Shown: piece after piece, positions 18,925 through 27,841 of the stretch | Layout: each line of letters starts with the position of its first letter | Position numbering within the stretch: position 1 is the first letter of the stretch | Origin: JABMQB01 sp963666575 | GTDB taxonomy: Bacteria > Bacteroidota > Bacteroidia > Bacteroidales > Prolixibacteraceae | NCBI GenBank assembly: GCA_963666575.2 | Contig: CAXXYG010000018.1 | Coordinates: 186,001-250,000, forward strand | Direction of reading: 5' to 3' | Length of the DNA: 64,000 nucleotides | Notes under the pieces: model-generated | Told to the model about the DNA's origin: nothing | What the model saw: the letters and a program-made list of their open reading frames with translations, nothing else | Database searches by the model: none | Translations under genes and position numbers: made by a program

Positions 18925-20184
18925 CTACATGGTTTTAAAACGGATTTTAATTTGTACTCCTTCTCCCCTTTCACTCTTTATACTAAATGTGCCTCCTAAT
19001 GTTTCAACCCGTTTAGCCATATTCTTTAAACCGGTTTTGTCGGCTTCGTTTTCAATATCACTCTGTGGATTAAAACCTACTCCATTATCAGAATAAAAAA
19101 GCATTACTTTATTTTTGGTAGAGCTTAATTCAATTTTTGATTCAGTAGCTCCTGAATGCTTTAAGGCATTGTTCATTAACTCATTACAAATCCGAAAAAC
19201 AACTAATTCTGTATTTTTTGACAATTTTAAAGTGAAATTTTGTGTTTCGAGGTTAAAATATATATTCCCAAGGTTATTCATGTTAATACATATATTCTCA
19301 AGCGCCTGGATTAATCCCAACTTATTTAATATTGCCGGATTTAAGTTATTGATAACATCTTCAAGGCTTTCAAGTGTCATTTCCGAAAGTTGACTGATAT
19401 GTTCAAGGTTATTTTTTACAGATGGATTGGCGATTGATTCCTTTTTCAATAACTTAACATATAATGAAATACTTGATAACAATGTGCCCAAACCATCGTG
19501 CAAATCAATAGCTATTCGGCGCCGTTCTTTTTGTTCAATTTCCATCGTCTTTTCAACATATTGTTTATTCACAATTACAATGGTATTAATCAGTCGAATA
19601 ATGATTATCAGGCATACTACCAAAACGATAAATAAAGAAATAGACAGTGTAAATATTTCTCCCTTAAAATTGGAATTCCTTTGGGTTAAATATCTATCAA
19701 GGTTTATTTCAAATTTACTAAAACTTTCCTGAAAAGCTTTGTATTCATGAATAGTAAGTGATTCTATCGAAGTTGGATCAGATAATGATTCTGAAGATAT
19801 TTGATCTTGTAGTTGTAATATGTGATTATTGATAGTTACCAGGTTTGCTTTTAAATCCCGTGTTATCCGTTTGTTTTTTAGTACCGTATTTTTATCATTC
19901 ATTGATTTTATGGAAACAACTAATTCATGAGCATTTTTAAGGTTTTTATTAATCGCTAGTAACGAAAGTGAATCGTTCTTTAAAATATATTCATTAATCG
20001 ATATCCTGCTTTGATAAACTTCGATACCAATCTTTTTTGAGAATTCAACCAGGGAAATATATTCCTTATCCAGTTGCCTACTTCGAATAAACGTAAAAAC
20101 AATTCCACAAAAAGCCAGGAAACAAAAAATAAGCACTACAAAAACCACCTTCCCTTTTAAAAATAAGACAGTTTTAAAATCCAT
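18925..20184 (-). CDS. Sensor histidine kinase, HisKA_3 type
   Basis: The ATG at 20184 is preferred to an in-frame TTG two codons upstream. The 419-residue protein has two membrane helices (about 10-33 and 178-200) flanking a roughly 140-residue periplasmic helical region, then the HisKA_3 box 'RRRIAIDLHDGLGTLLSS' with the phosphorylated H229, and an ATPase domain with 'ICNELMNNALKHSG' and 'DNGVGFNP'. The signal is probably sensed in the periplasm. It partners the NarL-type regulator encoded 24 bases downstream. Confidence 0.92.
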   Translation of the reverse strand: MDFKTVLFLKGKVVFVVLIFCFLAFCGIVFTFIRSRQLDKEYISLVEFSKKIGIEVYQSRISINEYILKNDSLSLLAINKNLKNAHELVVSIKSMNDKNTVLKNKRITRDLKANLVTINNHILQLQDQISSESLSDPTSIESLTIHEYKAFQESFSKFEINLDRYLTQRNSNFKGEIFTLSISLFIVLVVCLIIIIRLINTIVIVNKQYVEKTMEIEQKERRRIAIDLHDGLGTLLSSISLYVKLLKKESIANPSVKNNLEHISQLSEMTLESLEDVINNLNPAILNKLGLIQALENICINMNNLGNIYFNLETQNFTLKLSKNTELVVFRICNELMNNALKHSGATESKIELSSTKNKVMLFYSDNGVGFNPQSDIENEADKTGLKNMAKRVETLGGTFSIKSERGEGVQIKIRFKTM

Positions 20185-20388
20185 AACCAATAAAATTGAC
20201 TGTTTTGTATAAGTTAAGAATTATAAAGGAAATAAAAGAAGATAAACATCAGTAAATTAATGCGTAACAATCATTATTCTAAAGATTCTATTATTTGAAC
20301 TAAAATATAATCATCAAAATATTTATTTCAGAACAATAAAGCCAGAATAATACAAACTACTTCTGTATTTAAATAGCTAAAAACAAGT

Positions 20389-20430
20389 AATCCCGGATAA
20401 CCTTAAATTCTTAAAGATGTATCCGGGATT
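20389..20430 (-). terminator. Hairpin after the secreted-protein gene
   Basis: An 11-bp perfect inverted repeat (AATCCCGGATA at 20389-20399, complement at 20420-20430) with a 20-base loop. It lies 46 bases beyond the stop of the leftward gene at 20476 and before the two-component pair. T runs on either side are short, so termination strength is uncertain. Confidence 0.55.
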
Positions 20431-20475
20431 TTTAATTACAAACTTTGTTATTTGTTATATGAAGATATAAATGGG

Positions 20476-21345
20476 TTATTGCAAGGCATCTTTTAAAATT
20501 GTAGAATAAGCTCCTTTCATTGTTTTAACCATATCAATCATTGATTTATGGTATTTTTCAGCATTGTAAGTACCATCGGCTTCAATAAAATCAGCCGAAC
20601 CGGTTAATCCCTTTTTAGTGGTAAAAATAGCTACACCTCCTTTTTTGAAATAAAACATTTCGTTTTTCCCTTTGCCCGTAGAACCAACATTAGAATCCAT
20701 GGTTATGTTAATAAAATCGAGTGTTGGCACATTCTTTTTACCAAGCCCAAACTTAAATTTAACAGAGAGAGACGCCTGGCAATTATTGTCATTGGCAATT
20801 TTAGGCACCATTTTTTTTATTTTTGCTACTGCCCCTATTCTTAATGTTTCGCTAAACATTCCCATACCTGTCACCGAACGTTTTACACCTTCGGTTGTAA
20901 CCGATTTTTTGGTTACTCCACCAGTATAGCCCCGGGTACCTTTTTCTTCCTTTAATCCAAGAGCTATATAATCAGGATTCTCAAGTAGCAAACCCTTATC
21001 AAGTACTTCAATGCCATTGTCAATAAAAACCTGGCTTACCAATTCAAAAACCTGATTCGTTACGGTTTCATAATAATCATCAGCAATTTCAACTTCCTGA
21101 ACAAGAGTTTTAAGTGTACCTGAATTACCCCATCGGGCCGACATGGTACTGGGAGCAGTTTGTTTTGAGGTTATAAATTCACCAAAAAACTCAACAAACA
21201 TCACCTTATTGATGCCATCTTTTTGAAAACCTTTAACATTCGACTGTACCATTTTTTTTGCCTGAGACAAATCCATTGATTCTTGTGCGAACATTATTAC
21301 TGAACATAAAAGCAAGGTTGTGAGGAATAAAAAATTTCGTTTCAT
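20476..21345 (-). CDS. Secreted protein of unknown function
   Basis: A 289-residue protein with a cleavable signal peptide (MKRNFLFLTTLLLCSVIMFAQ). The mature part contains a run of basic and glycine-rich turns ('GTRGYTGGVTKKS') followed by 'VKFKFGLGKKNVPTLDFINITMDSNVGSTGKG', which looks like beta structure. I recognise no family. It is probably monocistronic, ended by the hairpin at 20389-20430, and lies upstream of the two-component system on the same strand. Confidence 0.6.
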   Translation of the reverse strand: MKRNFLFLTTLLLCSVIMFAQESMDLSQAKKMVQSNVKGFQKDGINKVMFVEFFGEFITSKQTAPSTMSARWGNSGTLKTLVQEVEIADDYYETVTNQVFELVSQVFIDNGIEVLDKGLLLENPDYIALGLKEEKGTRGYTGGVTKKSVTTEGVKRSVTGMGMFSETLRIGAVAKIKKMVPKIANDNNCQASLSVKFKFGLGKKNVPTLDFINITMDSNVGSTGKGKNEMFYFKKGGVAIFTTKKGLTGSADFIEADGTYNAEKYHKSMIDMVKTMKGAYSTILKDALQ

Positions 21346-21731
21346 CGTAATAAATTTTCAGATTAAAAGTAACTATCTATTAAAATCAATTGTATTTTGG
21401 TTTTAACCAGATTCACAGCGAATTTTTCAATTCATCTTGCATCACCTATTCTCTCCAAATCAACGTTCAACTTCCTTCCTTCACAAACTTATCATATTAA
21501 ATATTCCGTTTTCACACCCCGCTGATAATCAACTGGTTTATTTATACAATTTACAAAATATTCAGTATTTAATCATTAATAAATTAAATTTTATTTTATC
21601 TCCTCAGTAAACATTTATATCCACATAAAAAAAAGTGGATCCATTTTATTAAAATAAGTTATAGAAACATTATGTCAGTCAAAAAAAATAATAATTTGGC
21701 ACCAAAATTCAGAACATAAAAATGAACAAAA
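21346..21731. other. 386-bp divergent intergenic region
   Basis: Separates the leftward secreted-protein gene from the rightward GNAT-nitrilase gene, so it should carry both promoters. It is AT-rich; no convincing TTTG/TAnnTTTG pair, ORF or RNA gene was found. Confidence 0.5.
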
Positions 21732-23252
21732 ATGGAAGAGATTGAAAACATAGAATTGTCCTATTTGAGCCTCGATGATTATCAGGAATTAAAAGAAGCT
21801 ATGATTGAATCTTACTCTACTATGCCAAATGCATATTGGAAAGAACATCAAATAAAATCATTAATCGACCGATTTGCTGAAGGGCAGGTGGTTATAAAAA
21901 TCAACGATCAGATTGCAGGATGTGCATTATCGATTATTGTTGATTACGAAAACTTTGAAGGGCACCATACTTACAAGGAATTAACCGGCAACTACTCATT
22001 TAGCACCCATACTGCCGAAGGTAGTATGCTATATGGGATCGATATTTTTATTAAACCCGAATTTCGGGGATTACGACTGGGACGACGATTATACGATTAC
22101 CGGAAAGAATTGTGCGAACGCCTTAATCTGAAAGGTGTAGCTTTTGGTGGCCGCATTCCAAATTACCACAAATTTTCAGAAGAACTTTCGCCTAAAGAAT
22201 ATATAGCCAAAGTAAGAAGGAAAGAAATTAACGATCCGGTATTAAATTTTCAGATTTCAAACGACTTTCACCCGGTGAAAGTATTAAAAGGTTACCTCGA
22301 AGGCGATGAGGCATCAAATGAATTTGCAGTACTGCTTGAGTGGGATAATATTTATTACGAAAAACCTACAAAAACAGCAGTTATCACCAAAAAAGTTGTC
22401 AGGTTAGGATTAATTCAATGGCAAATGCGGCCATACAATAATTTAAATGAACTTTTGCAACAAGCCGAGTATTTTGTCGATGCAGTATCGGGATACCATT
22501 CCGACTTTGCCCTGTTCCCCGAATTTTTTAATGCGCCGCTAATGGCTGAGAACAATCATATGAGCGAACCGAATGCCATCAGGGAATTAGCAAAACACAC
22601 ATCGGATATTGTAAAAAAGTTTTCGGAACTGGCCATTACCTATAACATCAATATTATTTCGGGAAGTATGCCTGAAATTGTTGAAAACAGGCTTTATAAT
22701 GCAGGGTATTTATGTAGGAGGGATGGCACAACCGAACGGTATGAAAAACTCCATGTCACACCCGACGAAGTAAAAGTTTGGGGAATGCAAGGCGGCAATA
22801 TCCTTAAAGCTTTTGATACTGATTGTGGAAAAATTGGAATTCTGATTTGTTACGATTCCGAGTTCCCTGAATTAAGCCGATTACTGGCTGACGAAGGAAT
22901 GGATATTTTATTCATCCCCTTTCTGACTGATACTCAAAACGGATATTCCCGTGTTCGTAACTGTGCACAGGCACGAGCCATCGAAAACGAATGTTATGTA
23001 GCCATGGCTGGCAGTGTTGGCAACCTTCCAAATGTACATAACATGGACATCCAATTTGCCCAATCAATGGTATTTACGCCATGTGATTTTGCATTCCCGA
23101 CTAATGGTATTAAAGCCGAAGCTACACCAAACACCGAAATGATTTTAATTTCGGAATGTGATATCAGCCTTTTGCGCGAGTTAAACAAATTTGGAAGTGT
23201 AAGAAACCTGAAAGACAGGCGGAAAGATTTATTTAATCTGAAAAAACTGTAA
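21732..23252 (+). CDS. GNAT acetyltransferase fused to a nitrilase-superfamily amidase
   Basis: A 506-residue two-domain cytoplasmic protein. Residues 1-210 are a GNAT domain with the acetyl-CoA loop RGLRLGRRL (112-120). Residues about 222-500 are a carbon-nitrogen hydrolase with the full triad: E264 in 'FPEFF', K339 in 'YEKLHVTPDE' and C373 in 'LICYDSEFPE'. This fusion recurs in bacteria and its natural substrate is not established; it could acylate and hydrolyse the same amide or nitrogen compound. It is a single gene, convergent with the V-ATPase operon across the 21-bp repeat. Confidence 0.92.
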   Translation: MEEIENIELSYLSLDDYQELKEAMIESYSTMPNAYWKEHQIKSLIDRFAEGQVVIKINDQIAGCALSIIVDYENFEGHHTYKELTGNYSFSTHTAEGSMLYGIDIFIKPEFRGLRLGRRLYDYRKELCERLNLKGVAFGGRIPNYHKFSEELSPKEYIAKVRRKEINDPVLNFQISNDFHPVKVLKGYLEGDEASNEFAVLLEWDNIYYEKPTKTAVITKKVVRLGLIQWQMRPYNNLNELLQQAEYFVDAVSGYHSDFALFPEFFNAPLMAENNHMSEPNAIRELAKHTSDIVKKFSELAITYNINIISGSMPEIVENRLYNAGYLCRRDGTTERYEKLHVTPDEVKVWGMQGGNILKAFDTDCGKIGILICYDSEFPELSRLLADEGMDILFIPFLTDTQNGYSRVRNCAQARAIENECYVAMAGSVGNLPNVHNMDIQFAQSMVFTPCDFAFPTNGIKAEATPNTEMILISECDISLLRELNKFGSVRNLKDRRKDLFNLKKL

Positions 23253-23348
23253 GTTTAAATAATAGTGGGAGTGCGACTTAAAATCCTGCCCACACTATGT
23301 TTCAGAGTTATTGGATTACATAAAATAGTTGGTGTATTTCCGAGAGCT

Positions 23349-23621
23349 CCGCATCACACTGGTGCGTTACTCCATCAAGATGTTACGTTTTTGCACCAAT
23401 CTGGCGAAAATCGTAATCCTGTGATACATCATCCTACCAAATTGGTACGTCCACATTACAAAACGGTACGTTATCGTATCGCCATGTTACGTTAACGCAT
23501 CAAAATGGTACGTCATCGTATTAAATTGATAAGTGCACGTAACAAAATGGTGCGCGGTCTTATCAAATCGGAGCGTGATCGTATCAAATCGGTGTGTGAT
23601 CGTATCAAATTGATGCGATTA
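23349..23621. repeat. Degenerate 21-bp tandem repeat
   Basis: Nine contiguous units keep an exact 21-base phase from 23433 to 23621; weaker, slightly shifted units reach back to about 23349. The core of each unit is CGTATCAAATnGGTnCGT followed by a variable triplet. Read on the plus strand the repeat encodes a seven-residue period (for example RIKSVCD, RIKLMRL, RHRIKLI), with one in-frame stop at 23493-23495. There are no unique spacers between units, so it is not a CRISPR array. It lies between two convergent genes. Confidence 0.85.
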
Positions 23622-23660
23622 AGTTTTAATGATCAGAAATCTTTGGATCCCGGCCATAAA

Positions 23661-24116
23661 TTACAATGAGGTGCTAATAATAAACGTTACCGCAAAAGCA
23701 ATAATGGCGTATAATTCAGGGAACACAGCTAAAATCATAGTTTTTCCAAACACATCGTACCCCGAGCCAATACCGGCAATGCCATTAGCCACGATCGAGC
23801 CTTGTTTGATAGCCGAAAACAGGGCTACAACACCCAAAGAAAGACCGGCAGCAAGGAATGCAAATGCGGCCATAATAGTAACTTCCTCCATTCCTACTAA
23901 TAAATTATTAAAAATAAAAAAACCGGCAAAACCGTATAGCCCCTGTGTGCCGGGCATTGCGCTCAGAAGCATATAACTACCAAAAGGGTCGCCGTTCTTT
24001 TTTAAAGCGCCAATGGTAGCATTACCACCCATCGATACGCCCATGGCACTGCCAATACCCGACAAAATAACCATTAATGCTAAACCCAAATAAGCCAATA
24101 AATAAGTTAATTCCAT
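23661..24116 (-). CDS. atpK: V-type ATPase subunit K (c-ring proteolipid)
   Basis: A 151-residue proteolipid with four hydrophobic segments, the fused double-hairpin form. The ion site is intact: E134 in 'FPELYAI' and 'MPGTQGLYGF' with T57 and Q58. Q105 lies 29 residues before E134, the same spacing as Q110 and E139 in the Enterococcus hirae Na+ c-subunit, so the Na+ ligand set appears complete. It is the last gene of the operon, 12 bases after subunit I. Confidence 0.93.
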   Translation of the reverse strand: MELTYLLAYLGLALMVILSGIGSAMGVSMGGNATIGALKKNGDPFGSYMLLSAMPGTQGLYGFAGFFIFNNLLVGMEEVTIMAAFAFLAAGLSLGVVALFSAIKQGSIVANGIAGIGSGYDVFGKTMILAVFPELYAIIAFAVTFIISTSL

Positions 24117-24128
24117 GATATAAAGTTG

Positions 24129-25925
24129 TTAATTAGTAATTTGATATTTTGAAAATGGCCGGTACTCTTTCCCACCACCTGTGAATCCGGCATTTTTGTA
24201 AAATTCAACCAACGTTAAACGCATGGGGTGTACAAACGACCCCAACGATGAAATGGCAATATTTGCCACATGCCCAAACAGAAGAATCAAGATAAACAAT
24301 ACCGGGCCAATGTATTTCATTTGCCCAAACGACACCGCCATTTGGTCGACCACAAGTCCCAATATTGAACTTGAAAGCCCTAACGCAAACAAACGGATAT
24401 AGGATAGCAAATCACCAAAAATACCAGTAACGGTACTGTAAATACTCCACAATCCGCTAAAAAAACGAAAATGAATTTTCGCAGAAGGATCGGTATAAAA
24501 TAAAATCATTACAACCGATAAAATGTTAATTCCTGTTTTTATGAAAGAAAGAGCAATGGCAGTATCTGGATTAATTAAAGCAAATACTACATTGTTCAGA
24601 ATAATCAATATCCAACCTGCGGTTCCTAGTCCATGTAAAATTCCGTTTTGTTTTATCTGATTGGCAATTTTTATGCCCAGCCCAAATAAAATCTGCACAC
24701 CTCCCAATATTAACGCAAGGCTAAATATTTTTGAACTATCGAGAAAAAGGTTTTTTACACCCGACAGAAAAGCAATATGTACCAATTGAACGCCAAAAAA
24801 AGTACCAAAAAGCATCCCCATTACAAATGTTGCCAATCCAAAAAACTGTCCCAAAGTCAAATAAGGTTTTAAACTTTCAGAAGCAAAAAACTTGTAAATA
24901 GTCGCTCCCAGGAAAAGAATTATACCATAACCTGCATCGCCAAGGCAAAAGCCAAAAAACACCAGAAAAAACGGGGCAAAATAAGCTGTTAGGTCTACTT
25001 CGTTGTATTTTGGCAACGAAAACATTTCGCCAATGGGTTCAAACAACTTTGAAAAACGGCTGTTTTTTAATTGAATAGGTGTCTCCTTTTCAGGCAGTGA
25101 ATTTTGTTGCGTATAATAAATCCCCTCCTCCTCAAGATAAGCCACCAAATTATCTTTAACCGGTTCGGGTACCCAGCCTTCAAGTGCTTTTAATTTACCT
25201 TCGCCTGTCGAAAGTGTTTTGTTTTCGCGTACTTTTTGTAACTCAATGGCCGAAAATAATTCCTTTTCAATTTTTTCCAATACGGGTATTCCTTGGGCAA
25301 CAAGTTGTTTTAATTTTTTTTCAGCTTCATCAATTTTCTTTTCTGTTAAAACCAATTGTTTTTCTAATTCAGCATAATCGCCTTCGGGTAAAAATACCTC
25401 TTCGGCATACTCCGAAAAATTAAACTTTTGATCCAACGACATCAAAAAAAGTTGTTTTCCATCATCATTTATAATTTTAACCGGGTATTCGTTTAACCAT
25501 TGCTCAATAAATTTTTCTTTCCTGATTTTAAAAAACCGGGCTACAAGTCCAACATTTTCCAGTTTTAATAATTTACTTTTTGAAAAAGTTCCCCATGGAG
25601 AATATAATTGAATAGCCTCATTTATTTCTTCTTTTTTATGCTGGAGTTGTTCTAATTCTTTACTTAATGAATAAAATGATTCGATGACCAAACGCCACTC
25701 TTTATCTGAACTTTTCACTTTTTCATCGCTGCCACACGATACCATTTTATTCAATACCGTTTTAATTTCCTGATACTCTTTCAACTGGGCCAACAAATCA
25801 GCAGAAGCATCATCTTTTTGCTGCGATTTAACATGTAGTGTTCCTATCTCCTGAATATCAGACAGGAATTTTTCATAATTGGTATAAAAAACCAAAAACT
25901 CAAATTTTATCATTTTAACAATCAT
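24129..25925 (-). CDS. atpI: V-type ATPase subunit I (a-type stator)
   Basis: A 598-residue subunit: a cytoplasmic N-terminal half with long helices (about 1-300), then seven or eight membrane helices. The C-terminal membrane part has 'FGFCLGDAGYGI' and 'SYIRLFALGLSSSILGLVVDQMA', where R of 'SYIRLFALGL' is the essential arginine facing the c-ring. Slightly short of the usual 600-660. The start ATG overlaps the stop of subunit D by four bases (ATGA), which supports the start and indicates translational coupling. Confidence 0.93.
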   Translation of the reverse strand: MIVKMIKFEFLVFYTNYEKFLSDIQEIGTLHVKSQQKDDASADLLAQLKEYQEIKTVLNKMVSCGSDEKVKSSDKEWRLVIESFYSLSKELEQLQHKKEEINEAIQLYSPWGTFSKSKLLKLENVGLVARFFKIRKEKFIEQWLNEYPVKIINDDGKQLFLMSLDQKFNFSEYAEEVFLPEGDYAELEKQLVLTEKKIDEAEKKLKQLVAQGIPVLEKIEKELFSAIELQKVRENKTLSTGEGKLKALEGWVPEPVKDNLVAYLEEEGIYYTQQNSLPEKETPIQLKNSRFSKLFEPIGEMFSLPKYNEVDLTAYFAPFFLVFFGFCLGDAGYGIILFLGATIYKFFASESLKPYLTLGQFFGLATFVMGMLFGTFFGVQLVHIAFLSGVKNLFLDSSKIFSLALILGGVQILFGLGIKIANQIKQNGILHGLGTAGWILIILNNVVFALINPDTAIALSFIKTGINILSVVMILFYTDPSAKIHFRFFSGLWSIYSTVTGIFGDLLSYIRLFALGLSSSILGLVVDQMAVSFGQMKYIGPVLFILILLFGHVANIAISSLGSFVHPMRLTLVEFYKNAGFTGGGKEYRPFSKYQITN

Positions 25926-26521
25926 GCCACCCGTTGTTTTTGCATCCGTTGTTTTAATAATTTCTGCCCGGCTTTTGCCAGGTTTTCCTCATCTTCCAAA
26001 TACCTTTTTATTTGTTTGATGGCTGCCGCCAATCCCGGAATCTGTACCTTTTCATATAAATTCACTTTCTGGGTTGCTTTTTTCCGGGCATAATCCAATA
26101 GCGTCAATTTATTCGCCAGGAATTCCTTTTTTATCTGTAATTCAAGAATCTGTTTTAATGTTTTTATTCCATCGTAAAACCAGGCTGGGTTTCCAAAAAG
26201 GCTAAAATCGGCTATCTTAAATTCTATGCTTTTATACTCTGGAATTATTAAGCCTGCTACCTTAAAATCTTTTGATTCGATTGCGCTGATGGATACCAAA
26301 CTTCTGTCAAACTCACTCCACAATTGTTTCCAGCTTTCAATTTCTTTTAACTTTAAATGAAAATCTTCTTCCAACAATCCCAATTCTTTTTTTGCCTCCA
26401 AAACCATAGCACGCAATGCTGCTTCTTTGTTTTTTAATGTCGGAAGTGCACGCTCCCTTACTTTCAGTTTTTTCTGAAATTCGCGTAAAGCCGTTTTATT
26501 GTATTTTATCTGAATCTTCAT
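25922..26521 (-). CDS. atpD: V-type ATPase subunit D (central shaft)
   Basis: A 199-residue helical protein that fits the V-ATPase D family: 'KYNKTALREFQKKLKVRERALPTLKNKEAALR' forms the N-terminal coiled-coil strand and 'KVNLYEKVQIPGLAAAIKQIKRYLEDEE' the C-terminal one. It forms the rotating shaft with F, but no F gene is seen in the operon. It follows subunit B directly (stop at 26522, start at 26521). Confidence 0.92.
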   Translation of the reverse strand: MKIQIKYNKTALREFQKKLKVRERALPTLKNKEAALRAMVLEAKKELGLLEEDFHLKLKEIESWKQLWSEFDRSLVSISAIESKDFKVAGLIIPEYKSIEFKIADFSLFGNPAWFYDGIKTLKQILELQIKKEFLANKLTLLDYARKKATQKVNLYEKVQIPGLAAAIKQIKRYLEDEENLAKAGQKLLKQRMQKQRVA

Positions 26522-27841
26522 TTAATTCTTCCAGTATAAATCCACATATTCCTGTTTAATTCCCACTTCATCTTTGGTTAAAAATTCCTGGAAAAGTTCC
26601 CAGGTTTTGTTAAGCATCTGGTCAATTTCAAGGTTCACATCAATGGCCAAAATATCTTTGGAATATTCGTCTGAAAATTTTAACACACGCTTATCATAAT
26701 CGGTTAATTCAAAACCATTTTCAAGTTTTGTACGCGAATTGGCAGCATCGGCATACAGACGGATTGCAGCATTCATCACTTGTGGATGGTCAGCGCGGGT
26801 TGATTTCCCGATAACCAGCTGTTTTAACCTTGAAAGGCTTCGGAATGGATCGATAATTACTTTATTAACTTCGGAAGCTCGTCGTAAAAACAATTGCCCT
26901 TCGGTAATGTAACCTGTATTGTCGGGAATAGCATGGGTTATATCCCCCCCCGATAAAGTAGTAACTGCCAGAATTGTAATATTGCCTCCGTCGGGAAATT
27001 GTACTGCTTTTTCGTACAAACGTGCCAAATCACTGTACAATGACCCAGGCATACTGTCCTTTGATGGGATTTGGTCCATCCGGTTTGAAACAATACTCAG
27101 GGCGCTGGCATACAAAGTCATGTCGGTAAGCAATACCAACACTTTCTCATTTTTTTCGTACGCAAAATATTCAGCGGCTGTTAAAGCCATGTCGGGAACC
27201 AGCAACCGTTCAACCGGTGAATCTTCGGTTGTATTAATAAAACCTATAATTTTTGATTGCCCGTAATCCTGTTCAAACGAATTTTTAAAAAAGAGGTAAT
27301 CGTCCCAGGTAAGGCCCATTCCTCCCAGAATAATTTTATCGACTTTGGCACGAAGGGCAATCATCGCCAACACCTCATTGTATGGTTGGTCGGGATCAGC
27401 AAAAAAAGGAATTTTTTGCCCCGACACCAAGGTATTATTCAGGTCGATGCCTGCAATACCGGTTGTGATTAATTGGTTAGGCTGCACCCTTCGAACAGGA
27501 TTCACAGATGGCCCGCCAATAGCTACTTTTTTGCCACCAATAACAGGAAATCCATCAATGGCTTCACCAAACGAATTAAAAAACCGCCCTGTTAAATGGT
27601 CTCCTACTTTTAAAGTTGGTGGTTCTCCTGTAAAAACAATTTCCGAATCGGTTGATAAACCTTCTGTTCCTGAGAATACCTGAAGTGTAACAAAATCGCC
27701 TACAATTTTTACAACCTGGGCAGCCCTGCCATCAACAAAAGCCATCTCTTCGTTGCCTATTCCTCTTGCCTTTAAAGTACAGGTTGCTTTCGTAATATTT
27801 ACCAGGTGGTGGTATGTTTTCTGAAATAATTTTGTTTCCAT
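26522..27841 (-). CDS. atpB: V-type ATPase subunit B (non-catalytic)
   Basis: A 439-residue homologue of the nucleotide-binding beta-barrel/alpha-beta protein, without a P-loop as expected for subunit B. 'GGKKVAIGGPSVNPVRRVQPNQLITTGIAGIDLNNTLVSGQKIPFF' and 'EKVLVLLTDMTLYASALSIVSNRMDQIPSKDSMPGSLYSDLARLYEKA' are typical. It overlaps the stop of subunit A by one base at 27841. Confidence 0.95.
   Translation of the reverse strand: METKLFQKTYHHLVNITKATCTLKARGIGNEEMAFVDGRAAQVVKIVGDFVTLQVFSGTEGLSTDSEIVFTGEPPTLKVGDHLTGRFFNSFGEAIDGFPVIGGKKVAIGGPSVNPVRRVQPNQLITTGIAGIDLNNTLVSGQKIPFFADPDQPYNEVLAMIALRAKVDKIILGGMGLTWDDYLFFKNSFEQDYGQSKIIGFINTTEDSPVERLLVPDMALTAAEYFAYEKNEKVLVLLTDMTLYASALSIVSNRMDQIPSKDSMPGSLYSDLARLYEKAVQFPDGGNITILAVTTLSGGDITHAIPDNTGYITEGQLFLRRASEVNKVIIDPFRSLSRLKQLVIGKSTRADHPQVMNAAIRLYADAANSRTKLENGFELTDYDKRVLKFSDEYSKDILAIDVNLEIDQMLNKTWELFQEFLTKDEVGIKQEYVDLYWKN

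Noticed and set aside
23265..23495. Plus-strand reading of 76 residues as a gene
   Set aside because: It is mostly the translated 21-bp repeat and stops inside it; no start signal or family resemblance.
23349..23621. CRISPR array
   Set aside because: Units are directly adjacent with no unique spacers, drift from unit to unit, and no cas gene is near.
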